A stretch of DNA of 64,000 bases from Azonexaceae bacterium (GTDB lineage Bacteria; Pseudomonadota; Gammaproteobacteria; Burkholderiales; Rhodocyclaceae). The stretch spans positions 1-64,000 of the forward strand of contig SSSZ01000077.1 of assembly GCA_009469675.1 (NCBI GenBank). Reading direction: 5' to 3'. Made by a program: the position numbers and the translations under genes. Positions 30,865 to 39,257 of the stretch are shown here, piece after piece. Numbering within the stretch: the stretch's first letter is position 1; each line of letters begins with the position of its first letter. Below the pieces are notes generated by a model. The model worked only from the letters and a program-made list of their open reading frames with translations. It was not told the origin of the DNA and searched no databases.

Positions 30865-31668
30865 ATGGAAATCACCGTCAATAGCCACCCGACCTACGTC
30901 TATACCGGCGGCAAGAACCTCTCCCCCGCCGACCTCGCCGGCCAGCCGGCCGTGGTGTTCATCCACGGCGCCCAGCAGGATCATTCGTGCTGGAGCCTGC
31001 AGAGCCGCTGGTTCGCCCATCACGGCCGCTCGGTCATCGCCCCCGACCTGCCCGGCCACGGCCGCAGCGGCGGCGTGCCGCTGACCAGCGTCGAAGCCCT
31101 GGCCGACTGGATCGTCGCCCTCCTCGACGCCTTGGGCATCGCCCGCGCCACCCTGGTCGGCCACAGCATGGGTTCCCTCGTCGCCATGGAAACCGCCCTT
31201 GCCCATCCGACCCGGGTGGAGCGCGCCGCCCTCATCGGGACCGCCCTGCCCATGCCGGTTTCCGAACCCCTCCTCGACGCCGCCCAAAACAACGAAGCCA
31301 AGGCGGCGGCGATGATTAACGCCTTTTCCTATTCGCCGGAGGGCCAGATGGGGGGTAACACCGTTCCCGGATTGTGGCTCCTCGGCGTCAATCGACGCCT
31401 CATGGAACGCCAGAAACCCGGGGTGTTTCATACCGATCTCGCGGCCTGCAACGCCTACCTGCGGCCCCTCGCCAGCCTCGCCGGCATCGCGGCGCCGACC
31501 CTGGTGGTGTCCGGGGAACGGGACCGCATGACGGCGCCCAAGATGGCGCGGGAAATCGCCGCCACCATTCCCGGCGCCCGGCTGGCGAGCATCGCCGACA
31601 GCGGCCACGCCCTCATGGCCGAGCGTCCCGACGCCGTCCTCGACGCCCTGGCCGCCTTTATCCCCTGA
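30865..31668 (+). CDS. Alpha/beta hydrolase
   Basis: A 267-residue alpha/beta-hydrolase. The nucleophile elbow is GHSMG, the oxyanion motif is HGAQQDH, the acid is in VVSGERDRM, and the catalytic His is in DSGHALMAE. The lid region has QMGGNTVPGLW. The substrate is unknown. It starts 2 bases after metY, so co-translation is likely. The cap is short, so an esterase or lactonase is as likely as a C-C hydrolase. Confidence 0.88.
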   Translation: MEITVNSHPTYVYTGGKNLSPADLAGQPAVVFIHGAQQDHSCWSLQSRWFAHHGRSVIAPDLPGHGRSGGVPLTSVEALADWIVALLDALGIARATLVGHSMGSLVAMETALAHPTRVERAALIGTALPMPVSEPLLDAAQNNEAKAAAMINAFSYSPEGQMGGNTVPGLWLLGVNRRLMERQKPGVFHTDLAACNAYLRPLASLAGIAAPTLVVSGERDRMTAPKMAREIAATIPGARLASIADSGHALMAERPDAVLDALAAFIP

Positions 31669-31681
31669 CCTGGAACCTGCC

Positions 31682-32686
31682 ATGGACACACCCAGCGCCC
31701 TCGTCCGCCACCTCGACCAGTACGTCATCGGCCAGGACGACGCCAAGAAGACCATCGCCGTGGCCGTCCACACTCACTACCGCAAGGTGGACAAGGCGCA
31801 GCGGGACGGCGCCGACTTGACGAAAAGCAACGTATTGCTCATCGGCCCCACGGGCACCGGCAAGACGCTGCTCTGCGAAACCCTTTCCCGCCGGCTGGGG
31901 GTGCCCTTCGTCACGGCCAGCGCCACGTCGCTGGCCCAGACGCGCTTCGTCAACGACGAAATCGAGGCCATCCTGCAACGCCTGGTGGATAAGGCCCAGG
32001 GCGACATCGACCGGGCCGAGCGGGGCATCGTCTTCATCGACGAAATCGACAAATTGCGCAAAACCGGCGAGGCCGCCGGCGGGAGTTCGGGGGAAAGCGT
32101 CCAGCACGCCCTGCTCAAGATCATGGAGGGCGCCCCGGTCAAGCTGGCGGCGGGGCGGCACCTTAACACCGCCTCCATCCTCTTCATCTGCGGCGGCGCC
32201 TTCGTCGGACTCGACAACATCATGGCCCAGAGCCACGGCTTTGGCTTCATCGGGGCCGGCGGCGGCGACAGCCAGGCGATCCTCGACCGCCTCAACAGGC
32301 GGGTCAAGCCCACCGACCTCTTCGCCTTCGGCCTGATTCCCGAATTTACGGGCCGCCTGCCCATCGTCGCCAATTTCGGCAGCCTCGACCGGGCGGCCCT
32401 GGCCCGCATCCTCACCGAACCCCGGGACTCCCTGGCCAACCAGTTCCGCGACCTGCTCGCCGCAGCCGGCGTCGAGCTTGCCATCTACCCCCGGGTCTTC
32501 GAGCAGATCGCCGAGCTCGCCTTCGAATACAAGACCGGCGCCCGCAGCCTGCGGGGCGTTTTCGAAGAGATGATGACGCCTATCCTCTACGTCCTGCCCG
32601 ACCACCCGGAAATCGGCCGGGTCGAGATCGCCTCGCTGTTTTCGCCGCCCCGGCTGCTTCCCCGGGCGCAGCAGCCGGCAGGCTAG
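31682..32686 (+). CDS. ClpX-like AAA+ ATPase lacking the zinc-binding domain
   Basis: A 334-residue AAA+ protein clearly related to ClpX ([14 protein letters not shown], Walker A GPTGTGKT at 55-62, Walker B IVFIDEID, sensor-2 GARSLRG), but it starts directly at the AAA module and has no cysteine zinc domain. The pore-1 loop GYVG of ClpX is replaced by RFVN (88-91), the RKH loop is reduced to GRH, and the ClpP-docking IGF reads FGF (187-189). ATP motifs are intact, so it should be an active ATPase with altered substrate choice. It is third in the metY-hydrolase unit. The canonical ClpX at 4.3 kb is intact. Confidence 0.88.
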   Translation: MDTPSALVRHLDQYVIGQDDAKKTIAVAVHTHYRKVDKAQRDGADLTKSNVLLIGPTGTGKTLLCETLSRRLGVPFVTASATSLAQTRFVNDEIEAILQRLVDKAQGDIDRAERGIVFIDEIDKLRKTGEAAGGSSGESVQHALLKIMEGAPVKLAAGRHLNTASILFICGGAFVGLDNIMAQSHGFGFIGAGGGDSQAILDRLNRRVKPTDLFAFGLIPEFTGRLPIVANFGSLDRAALARILTEPRDSLANQFRDLLAAAGVELAIYPRVFEQIAELAFEYKTGARSLRGVFEEMMTPILYVLPDHPEIGRVEIASLFSPPRLLPRAQQPAG

Positions 32687-33471
32687 GCGGGGAGAACCAC
32701 CCGGGAGATCATCCCGTCGGCGATCCAGCGCTGGAGCCAGGGGCCGGCCATGGCGACGGTTTCCGGCTGGTCGTCGGCGAGCATTTCGCAGGCCTGGGCG
32801 AAGGAGGCGCCTTCGAGTAGCGCCATCAACACGAGGTGCTCGGCTTCTTCCAGCGAACGGAAGTGGCTCTGCAGTTCCTTGCGCCAGAAGACGTAGGCCA
32901 CCGGCCGTTCCAGACGCCGGGCCGGGGGCGGTACCGCCTCCCGGTCGAGGGCATGCCAGACTTCGACGACGTTCCAGTCGAAGACGGCGATATCGAGGCC
33001 GGGCTGAAAGGCGAATCCAGCGGTTTCCCAGTCTTTATCGGAAAGGAGTGCAAGTTCTTCCGGTAACAGCCGGGGGACGTCGGGGGCGTCGAAGGCGAGA
33101 TGGAGATTCCAGTCCATCCAGGCCAACTCGGCGGCCTCGGGATCGTCCGGGAGTTCCCAGGCGAGCAGGGCGGGGAAACCCTCGCCGTAATCCCGCAGGT
33201 TGCTCCGGGTCGACGGGTGGGATTCGATGTAGCGCCCGGCCAGGGTTGCGAATTCCTGGTCGCCGAGGTAGGCCCAGGTGCGCTCGAAAACCGTGCCCAG
33301 GGCCTCGTGCAGGCGGGCGCGGTAGGCGTTGTGGTAGATGTCGAGACGGCGCTCCCGGGGCAGGCCGAAACCGTCGGCCAGGAGAGGCAGGGCGGCCCGC
33401 TGGTCGTTGCCGGCGTCGAGGAAATACTCGGCGAGGGTCGCCTGGGTCTGGGCAAGACTTACGCCGCGCAT
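32683..33471 (-). CDS. bufC: DUF2063 protein, bufferin maturation partner (BufC/HvfC-like)
   Basis: A 262-residue DUF2063 protein. The N-terminal helical domain contains [31 protein letters not shown], here cited as its landmark segments YHNAY and RLHEAL, and the C-terminal half is a winged-helix-like domain. In bufferin and Hvf clusters this protein presents the precursor to the MNIO enzyme. The ATG at 33469-33471 overlaps the MNIO gene end by 13 bases. Tail-to-tail with the ClpX-like gene. The symbol follows the operon type. Confidence 0.88.
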   Translation of the reverse strand: MRGVSLAQTQATLAEYFLDAGNDQRAALPLLADGFGLPRERRLDIYHNAYRARLHEALGTVFERTWAYLGDQEFATLAGRYIESHPSTRSNLRDYGEGFPALLAWELPDDPEAAELAWMDWNLHLAFDAPDVPRLLPEELALLSDKDWETAGFAFQPGLDIAVFDWNVVEVWHALDREAVPPPARRLERPVAYVFWRKELQSHFRSLEEAEHLVLMALLEGASFAQACEMLADDQPETVAMAGPWLQRWIADGMISRVVLPA

Positions 33472-34352
33472 AGCTGCACCTCGTCGCCAATGAATTGTCT
33501 GAGCCCTTCGGCGGCCACGGCGCGAACCCGATCGAGTTCGGCGATCAGTTCGGCAAGCGGCGGTATCTTGTCGTCGCGTTCGATCATGGTGCTGACCGGC
33601 CCCAGGCAGCGGCAGGCGTAGCGGTAGAGATCGAAGACCGGATCGGCGATGGGAGCATCGTGGGTGTCGATGATGAAATCGCCGAGGTTGGAATGGCCGG
33701 CCAGGTGAATCTGCTGCACCCGCTGGACGGGAACCCCGTCGATGAAGCGGCGGGGGTCGAAGCCGTGGTTCACGCTGCTCACGTAAATATTGTTGATATC
33801 GAGGAGCAGGAGGCAATCGGCCTCGTCGGCGATGGCCGAAACGAATTCCCACTCGCTCATGGTCGAAGCGGCGTAGCTGATGTAGCTCGACACGTTTTCG
33901 ATGACGAACCGGCGCTCCAGGGTTTCCTGCACCTGGCGGATGCGGCCGGCGACGTGGCGGATCGTCTCTTCGGTATAGGGCAACGGGTAGAGGTCGTGCA
34001 GATTGACGCCATGGACGCCCGTCCAGCACAGGTGATCCGATATCCACAGGGGTTCGACGCGGTCGGCAAAGGCCTTGAGCCGTGCCAGATGATCGGTGTC
34101 GAGGGGTTGCACCGAACCCAGGGACATCGACACCCCGTGCATCACCAGCGGATAGTCGCGACGGATGGCATCGAGCATGGCCAGGGGCTTGCCGCCCTGG
34201 ATCATGTAATTCTCGGAAATGATCTCAAGCCAATCGACGGCCCGGGGGGCGGCGAGAAAATCGGCATAATGGGCCGGCCGCAATCCCAGGCCGTAACCGA
34301 TGAAGGGAACGCGCTTGTCGGGGGGGAGCGTGAAATCGTCGGGTGTCGTCAT
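33459..34352 (-). CDS. bufB: MNIO-family (DUF692) peptide-modifying enzyme
   Basis: A 297-residue DUF692/MNIO protein, a TIM-barrel multinuclear iron enzyme that modifies cysteines in ribosomal peptides. Metal-site landmarks are [29 protein letters not shown] and IHLAGHS with the Glu of MIERDD. It lies between the precursor gene (67 bases upstream) and the DUF2063 gene, the order of bufferin (bufABC) and hvfABC operons. Known bufferin enzymes convert Cys to copper-binding 5-thiooxazoles, so the same chemistry is expected here. Confidence 0.92.
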   Translation of the reverse strand: MTTPDDFTLPPDKRVPFIGYGLGLRPAHYADFLAAPRAVDWLEIISENYMIQGGKPLAMLDAIRRDYPLVMHGVSMSLGSVQPLDTDHLARLKAFADRVEPLWISDHLCWTGVHGVNLHDLYPLPYTEETIRHVAGRIRQVQETLERRFVIENVSSYISYAASTMSEWEFVSAIADEADCLLLLDINNIYVSSVNHGFDPRRFIDGVPVQRVQQIHLAGHSNLGDFIIDTHDAPIADPVFDLYRYACRCLGPVSTMIERDDKIPPLAELIAELDRVRAVAAEGLRQFIGDEVQLCAA

Positions 34353-34419
34353 GGTCCTGAGAAAACGAGGTCTCGCAGTGGGGGCACCTGTACGAGCGTG
34401 CCCCCGGCCCTGCGGAGAA

Positions 34420-34704
34420 TTACTTGATGTCGGAGATGGTGCCGTTGGCCGCCAGGCACTCGCCCGCCTTCATGCCCTTGAAGCCATGGCCCTTGCAGGC
34501 GTTCTGGCCCTTGCAGGCGTGTTCGGCGGTCTTGCAGTCGGACTGGCCCTTGCAGGAGTGGATGCCGTAGCAGTGGACCTTGTCGCTGGCGGCGATGGCC
34601 TTGCCCGACGAACCGGCCGGCAGATCGGCGCCAACGGCCAGGGAAGAAGCGGCGAAAGCGGCGGCCATGGCGGCCAGGCGGGCACCGGTGATAGTCTTGG
34701 ACAT
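34420..34704 (-). CDS. bufA: Bufferin-type precursor peptide (DUF2282)
   Basis: A 94-residue DUF2282 protein with a Sec signal peptide (about residues 1-26) and a short Cys-rich mature part. Six cysteines are at 45, 51, 57, 64, 70 and 83, spaced by 6 or 7 except the last, and CKG recurs (51-53, 64-66, 70-72). This matches BufA1-type precursors whose cysteines are modified by an MNIO enzyme and which then chelate copper in the periplasm. AAAGGAAA precedes the ATG. The upstream region has a GGAAC element on the same strand (34813-34817) that may belong to an ECF-type promoter. Confidence 0.9.
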   Translation of the reverse strand: MSKTITGARLAAMAAAFAASSLAVGADLPAGSSGKAIAASDKVHCYGIHSCKGQSDCKTAEHACKGQNACKGHGFKGMKAGECLAANGTISDIK

Positions 34705-34896
34705 TTTGGTTTCCTTTATCTCTATAAGGGTTGGTTGTGCTTCGATTTGGCTAAGCGCCGGTCAGTGCCATGCAAACACTGCCTGGCTGAACAGTAGTCG
34801 GCGGTGCCGGCCGTTCCTTACAGAAAAAATGGAAAAATTTTATTGCCCGCTGACGATCCCCGCCGGCCAAGGCTTTTCACCAGACAAGGACCGTCC

Positions 34897-35868
34897 ATGA
34901 CCATCCGGCAAACCTTTTCCCGACCTAATGCCTTGATTGCCTTGCTCTGCCTGGCCTTCGGCCAGACCGCCCTGGCCGCTCCCCCGGGGGCGCAAAGCTG
35001 CGGCAGCCAACCCCTGGCGCTCCAGATCCTCGGTTCCGGCGGGCCGGAAGCCACCGACCGGGCCGGGCCGGCCTACCTCCTGTGGATGGACGGCAAGGCC
35101 CGCCTGCTCATCGACGCCGGCCCCGGCGCCCGCCTGCGCCTGGGCGAGGCCGGCGGGCGCATGGAAGACCTCGAGGCGATTTTCCTCACCCACCTCCACG
35201 CCGACCACGCCAACGATCTCCCGGCCCTGGTCAAGGCCGCCTACTTCACCCCGCGCAGCCGCCGCCTCGATATCGTCGGCCCCGGCGGCAACGCCGCCAT
35301 GCCAGGCACCCGCCGCTGGCTGGCCACCCTCTTCGGGCCGGAGGGCTACCGCTATCTGGCCGGCCACCTGGCCCACGACCACGGCGAGGACTTTCCCCTG
35401 CGGGGCATCAATGTGGACCCGGCCAACCCCAAGGTGCGAGAAGTCTGGCGCAGCGGCGACCTCGTGGTGCGGGCGGCGGCCGTCCCCCACGGCCCCATCC
35501 CGGCCCTGGCCTACCGCGTCGAAGGACCGGGTTTCGTCGTCGCGGTCAGCGGCGACACTTCCGGGGACGGCCCCGGGCAAGCCGCCCTGGAACAACTGGC
35601 GGCCGGCGCCACCGTCTTCATCGCCCACCACGCCATCCCGGAAAGCGCCGGTCCCGCCGCCCGGCGCCTCCATATGGCGCCGTCGCGCCTGGGCGCCATC
35701 GCCGGCGCCGCCCGGCCGGCCGAACTGGTGCTGAGCCACCGCATGACCCGCACCCTGGGGCAGGAAAACGAAACCGGCGCACTAATCCGCAAGGCCTATA
35801 CCGGCCCCCTGCGCTTTGCCGAAGACCTCGACTGCCTGCCCCTCGGCCCTTCGCCCCGCCGGCCGTGA
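34897..35868 (+). CDS. Secreted MBL-fold metallo-hydrolase
   Basis: A 323-residue metallo-beta-lactamase-fold protein with a signal peptide cleaved near residue 27 (ALAA-PPGAQ). The zinc motif HLHADH is complete (about residue 103), with later ligands in VPHGPIPA and SGDTSGDG, as in ribonuclease Z/phosphodiesterase-like periplasmic members. The substrate is unknown. It is divergent from the bufferin operon (192-base gap) and is followed by repeat copy B. Confidence 0.88.
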   Translation: MTIRQTFSRPNALIALLCLAFGQTALAAPPGAQSCGSQPLALQILGSGGPEATDRAGPAYLLWMDGKARLLIDAGPGARLRLGEAGGRMEDLEAIFLTHLHADHANDLPALVKAAYFTPRSRRLDIVGPGGNAAMPGTRRWLATLFGPEGYRYLAGHLAHDHGEDFPLRGINVDPANPKVREVWRSGDLVVRAAAVPHGPIPALAYRVEGPGFVVAVSGDTSGDGPGQAALEQLAAGATVFIAHHAIPESAGPAARRLHMAPSRLGAIAGAARPAELVLSHRMTRTLGQENETGALIRKAYTGPLRFAEDLDCLPLGPSPRRP

Positions 35869-35895
35869 GCACCGGGATCAAACGGGGCCGCCTTT

Positions 35896-35997
35896 TACCA
35901 ATTCGCTTTCAAATTGAGGCGCGAACACAAGCCGAAGACCGTGCTGTAGCACGGCAAAGCAAAGTCGACAAAAGATCGGTTTGAAGGCGAATCGGTA
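35896..35997 (+). repeat. Dispersed palindromic intergenic repeat, copy B
   Basis: A 102-bp element 27 bases after the hydrolase stop. The ends TACCAATTCGCTTTCAAA and, on the other strand, TACCGATTCGCCTTCAAA match at 16 of 18 positions, and an inner CCGTGCT-GT-AGCACGG palindrome lies in the middle. It is the best-formed of the three copies. Confidence 0.88.
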
Positions 35998-36078
35998 TTA
36001 GGGCGGTGCGCCGCCGTCCTTAGCCGGAAGCACTCGCCCCACCGGGGAAGCGTGCCGCCGGCCGGCCGCGGACTTTGC

Positions 36079-36552
36079 CTAGCGGCAGGTCGCCTTGCAG
36101 CTGGCGCCTTCGCCGGCGCAGGCGCCGGAACCCTGGACACTGCATTCGGCCCGGGTCCGGTGGGTAAAGCTGAGGTTGCCACCGTAGGCGCAGACCAGGC
36201 GGGTGACGCCGCCCTGCTTGGCCAACTTCATCGACTGGGCCGTAGCCGCCCGGAGGCTGGCCGCCGGCAGGTCGCAGGAGACGTAGCCGCTGAATTCGCC
36301 GTCGGCCGATTCCCACAGGGCGATGTTCTTGAGCTTGCGGTAGTTCTCGAATTCGGCGCAAACCTCGGCTTCCTTGCCGTAGAGCCGGTTGTTGTCGCCG
36401 CAATATCCCTTGTAGGTGTAGCTCAATTCTTCGTCGGTGGGGCACGGGGCGACCTGGACGGCGGTGGCGAGGTCCGGGCAGACGAGTTCGGCGGCCAGAC
36501 CGTTGAGGCTGGCGGCCAGAAGGGCGAATAGGGCAAAGGCACGGCGGGACAT
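36079..36552 (-). CDS. Cys-rich secreted protein of unknown function
   Basis: A 157-residue protein with a signal peptide (MSRRAFALFALLAASLNGLAA). The mature chain carries ten cysteines, at contexts VCPD, PCPT, YCGD, VCAE, SCDL, VCAY, ECSV, ACAG, SCKA and TCR, enough for five disulfides in the periplasm or outside. No family is recognised. Its 3' end faces repeat copy B. The ATG at 36550-36552 is chosen for its signal peptide. Confidence 0.75.
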   Translation of the reverse strand: MSRRAFALFALLAASLNGLAAELVCPDLATAVQVAPCPTDEELSYTYKGYCGDNNRLYGKEAEVCAEFENYRKLKNIALWESADGEFSGYVSCDLPAASLRAATAQSMKLAKQGGVTRLVCAYGGNLSFTHRTRAECSVQGSGACAGEGASCKATCR

Positions 36553-36740
36553 GGGCGATTCTCCAATTCGATCAGGGGTGGCGCGGACACGCTCCGGGGG
36601 GCGGCGCGGCGCATTGTGCCCGCCGCCGCACCGGCGCGCCAGCGGCCAGATCAAAATTGACGCGGCGAGCCGCCCAGCGACAGCGGACACTTTGCGCCAT
36701 AATGCCGCCTCGCCCACCGCCCCCGCCGGAAAAAAACATC

Positions 36741-36941
36741 GTGGATTCCCGCCTCACCGAACTCGAAGTCAAGATCACCTACGCGGAAGACCAGATCGAC
36801 GAATTGAACCGCACGGTTTTTCGCCAGCAGCAGCAAATCGATGCGCTCGTCGCGGCCGTCGAATCCCTGCGCCAGCACCTGCAAACCGCCCACCCCGCCG
36901 AAGCCCGCAACCTGCGGGATGACATTCCGCCCCACTATTGA
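36741..36941 (+). CDS. slyX: SlyX family protein
   Basis: A 66-residue SlyX homologue: a coiled-coil (RLTELEVKITYAEDQIDEL...) ending in the family hallmark PPHY. The GTG at 36741 (VDSRLTELE) gives the usual SlyX length; an ATG at 36702 would add a Pro-rich leader not seen in the family. The function is unknown. It overlaps the convergent DUF2917 gene by 7 bases. Confidence 0.88.
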   Translation: MDSRLTELEVKITYAEDQIDELNRTVFRQQQQIDALVAAVESLRQHLQTAHPAEARNLRDDIPPHY

Positions 36942-37294
36942 GGTGGGAGGGCCGAGCCGGACGGCCCGCCTGCGGCGATTGCCCGGCCCGGCGCCGCGTC
37001 GCGCCCCAACCAGCCGGCCAGGCGCCGCCACAAAGAAGTGCGGGCCGGAGCGATGACCAGCAGTTCGGCGCCAGCCAGGGCGAGCACCTCGATCCCGCCG
37101 GCACATTCGATGACCCGCGCCGTCTCGCAGTCGAGCACCGCTTCCGGTACCAGCAGATGCTCCGCCGGCCAGGCCGGGGGCAGGCGCAGGCGGACCCGGC
37201 CGCGGACCACGAAGAGGGTGGTTCTCCGCGCCAGCGGCAAAACCCGGCCCGCGCCGCGGCCCAGAACGAGGCGGGTGGTAATCGTGTTTTCCAT
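36935..37294 (-). CDS. DUF2917 domain protein
   Basis: A 119-residue DUF2917 protein, with a small beta-rich domain (TTLFVVRGRVRLRLP, GGIEVLALAGAELLVI) and a basic, Ala/Gly-rich tail. The function is unknown. In many betaproteobacteria a DUF2917 gene is divergent from a MocR-type GntR regulator; here the facing gene seems to be an internally deleted remnant. Confidence 0.8.
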   Translation of the reverse strand: MENTITTRLVLGRGAGRVLPLARRTTLFVVRGRVRLRLPPAWPAEHLLVPEAVLDCETARVIECAGGIEVLALAGAELLVIAPARTSLWRRLAGWLGRDAAPGRAIAAGGPSGSALPPQ

Positions 37295-37474
37295 GTCGTT
37301 TCTCCGTGGCCCGAGGGTGGACGTAAAGCCATCGTAGCCGGGACCGCCCCGGGGAAACAGCCACAGAAAGCGTCGATCTGCTGCGTAACAGTTCGGCAAA
37401 AAGCCAATCTGTAATGGTCCAACCGGCGGTGAACTGTCGCTGCCCGCCCCTCGGCCAATCGGCGACAATCGGCC

Positions 37475-37620
37475 ATGACTCCCCTGCCCCGCCACCGCCG
37501 CCTGACCGACCGCTACCGCGCCGCCATCGCCGGCGGCACCCTCCTCGCCCCCGGCCCGCTGTTCTCCGATTCCCCGCCTTTCGACAGCCACGGCCGCCTC
37601 AACTGTGGTGTCCCTACACT
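37475..37620 (+). pseudogene. Probable remnant of a MocR-type (GntR-aminotransferase) regulator
   Basis: An ATG at 37475 opens a frame in which RRLTDRYRAAIAGGTL looks like the start of a GntR/MocR winged helix, directly followed by LLAPGPLFSDSPPFDSHGRLNCG, which looks like the C-terminal end of the MocR aminotransferase domain (typical APGPLFS...RLNCG). The roughly 400 residues that normally lie between are missing. The frame then runs into unrelated sequence. It lies divergent from the DUF2917 gene, where such a regulator is often found. The call rests on motif memory. Confidence 0.55.
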
Positions 37621-37893
37621 CCGTAAATCGACGCCGTGTCGAAGCTATCGGGCCAAACCATCGGCGCCGCGGCAGAGAAAACCCAGGGACCGTGCTCCTA
37701 AAGGCCGCGCCCTTGGCGTGGGCATCCCACGGCACGCCCGCCGCCGCAACGCCGGCTTGCTCCGCCACATGGGCAGACCCCTTGCCGCAACCATGCCAAG
37801 GGCGTAACCTCGGCATCACCTCACTCGCCCCGGGCGGCCCGTGGTGAAGGGAAGAAGCGGTCGTGGTCTGGAACCTATTACGAGACACTCGGA
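37621..37893. other. Non-coding junction with degraded-looking sequence
   Basis: No convincing gene. Composition falls from the GC-rich norm towards the AT-richer gene at 37894. It contains the tail of the MocR-like remnant frame and looks like an insertion or deletion scar. Confidence 0.4.
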
Positions 37894-38295
37894 ATGCCTC
37901 AGCGACTTAAGCTCGGCCTCGCAATCTTCGGTCTTCTCATTGTCGGTGCTACCGGATATTGGCTCGGCGTCGATCACGTCAAAGACGCCTATGGCGAGCA
38001 TTTCGTGTCCGAAGCGTTTACTCGCGAGTATCACGAGGCGAGTCACGATCTAGGCATTCTTCGTCTGCTCGGCGCGAACGAAACCGAGACCGCTTATCAA
38101 GTGGCACAGCACCGCTACTTTAGTCGCCTGATGTTTGCCGCCGAAATCGCTGCCAAATCCTCAAACCAAAATTTGCAGCAAATGCTCCAAACGAGATTAT
38201 TCGAAGCCCGAGAGTTTCAGAATGCTCACCCCTACCAATTCCCAACCGAAAACGATCAAAAAAAATGGGCGGCGCTCCTTGAGCTTCTGCGGTGA
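37894..38295 (+). CDS. Hypothetical membrane-anchored protein, AT-richer than its surroundings
   Basis: A 133-residue protein with one N-terminal membrane helix (about residues 7-24, LGLAIFGLLIVGATGYWLG) and a soluble helical domain of about 105 residues (REYHEASHDLGILRLLGANETETAYQ). No family is recognised. Codon use is clearly less GC-rich than neighbours, with long AT stretches near the 3' end, suggesting recent acquisition. The Shine-Dalgarno is weak. Confidence 0.65.
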   Translation: MPQRLKLGLAIFGLLIVGATGYWLGVDHVKDAYGEHFVSEAFTREYHEASHDLGILRLLGANETETAYQVAQHRYFSRLMFAAEIAAKSSNQNLQQMLQTRLFEAREFQNAHPYQFPTENDQKKWAALLELLR

Positions 38296-38332
38296 AATCT
38301 ACTGAACCGAATCAAACCCTCCGGTGTAAGCC

Positions 38333-39169
38333 ATGAGCCACACCGAACCGTTCTTTCGCGAAGCCGGGTGCGGGCCGGGGGTGGTTTGTGCCCATTCGAA
38401 CGCCAGTTCTTCGGCCCAGTGGCGTGATTTGCTCGATCTCCTGGCGCCGGATTTCCGGGTTTTGGCGGCCGATTCCTACGGTGCCGGCAGGAGTCCGGAA
38501 TGGCCTTCCGACCGGGTTATCGGCCTGGGCGACGAGGTCGCCCTCCTGGAGCCGGTGCTCGCCCGGGCCGGCGCTCCCCTGGCCCTGGTGGGCCACTCCT
38601 ACGGCGGGGCGGTCGCCCTCGTGGCGGCCCTGGCCAACCCCGGCCGGGTGGGCGCCTTGGCGGTCTATGAACCGACGCTGTTTTCGCTGGTGGATGCCGA
38701 TTCGCCGCCGCCCAACGCGGCCGATGGCATCCGGGACGTCGTCGCCGCGGCGGGGGCCGACCTCGATGCCGGCAACCGTGACGGGGCGGCCCGGCGCTTC
38801 ATCGATTACTGGATGGGGACCGGCGCCTGGGACCGGACGCCGGCCCAGCGCCAACCGGCCATCGCCGCCGCGACGACCAAGATGCGCCGCTGGGCCCACG
38901 CCCTGTTTAGCGAAGCGACACCCCTGACGGCTTTCCGGACACTCGACGTACCGGTGCTGTACATGGTCGGTAGGCGCTCCCCGGTGTCGGCCCGGGACGT
39001 GGCGCGTTTACTGGTTCCGGTCCTGCCCCGGGTGGAAGTGCGGGAATTCGAGGAACTCGGCCACATGGGGCCGATCACCCATCCACAGGTCGTGAACCGG
39101 GCGATCCAGGAGTTTCTCGTGCGGGTCTTGCTGCCCCGCCACGGGGCCCGGCCGGCAAAACGGGAGTAG
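38333..39169 (+). CDS. Alpha/beta hydrolase
   Basis: A 278-residue alpha/beta-hydrolase. The nucleophile is in GHSYGG, the oxyanion motif is CAHSNASSS, and the C-terminal His is in ELGHMGPITHP. Codon use is again GC-rich like the rest of the chromosome. The substrate is unknown. It lies between the AT-richer orphan and the convergent lipoprotein gene. Confidence 0.85.
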   Translation: MSHTEPFFREAGCGPGVVCAHSNASSSAQWRDLLDLLAPDFRVLAADSYGAGRSPEWPSDRVIGLGDEVALLEPVLARAGAPLALVGHSYGGAVALVAALANPGRVGALAVYEPTLFSLVDADSPPPNAADGIRDVVAAAGADLDAGNRDGAARRFIDYWMGTGAWDRTPAQRQPAIAAATTKMRRWAHALFSEATPLTAFRTLDVPVLYMVGRRSPVSARDVARLLVPVLPRVEVREFEELGHMGPITHPQVVNRAIQEFLVRVLLPRHGARPAKRE

Positions 39170-39257
39170 GCCCGGCGCAAGGTGCGGCGGGCGGCAGGCC
39201 GGGAGGCAGAGCGGCGGCGCCGCTTGACCCCGGCTTCCCGGTCGCCCGCTCCCGGCG

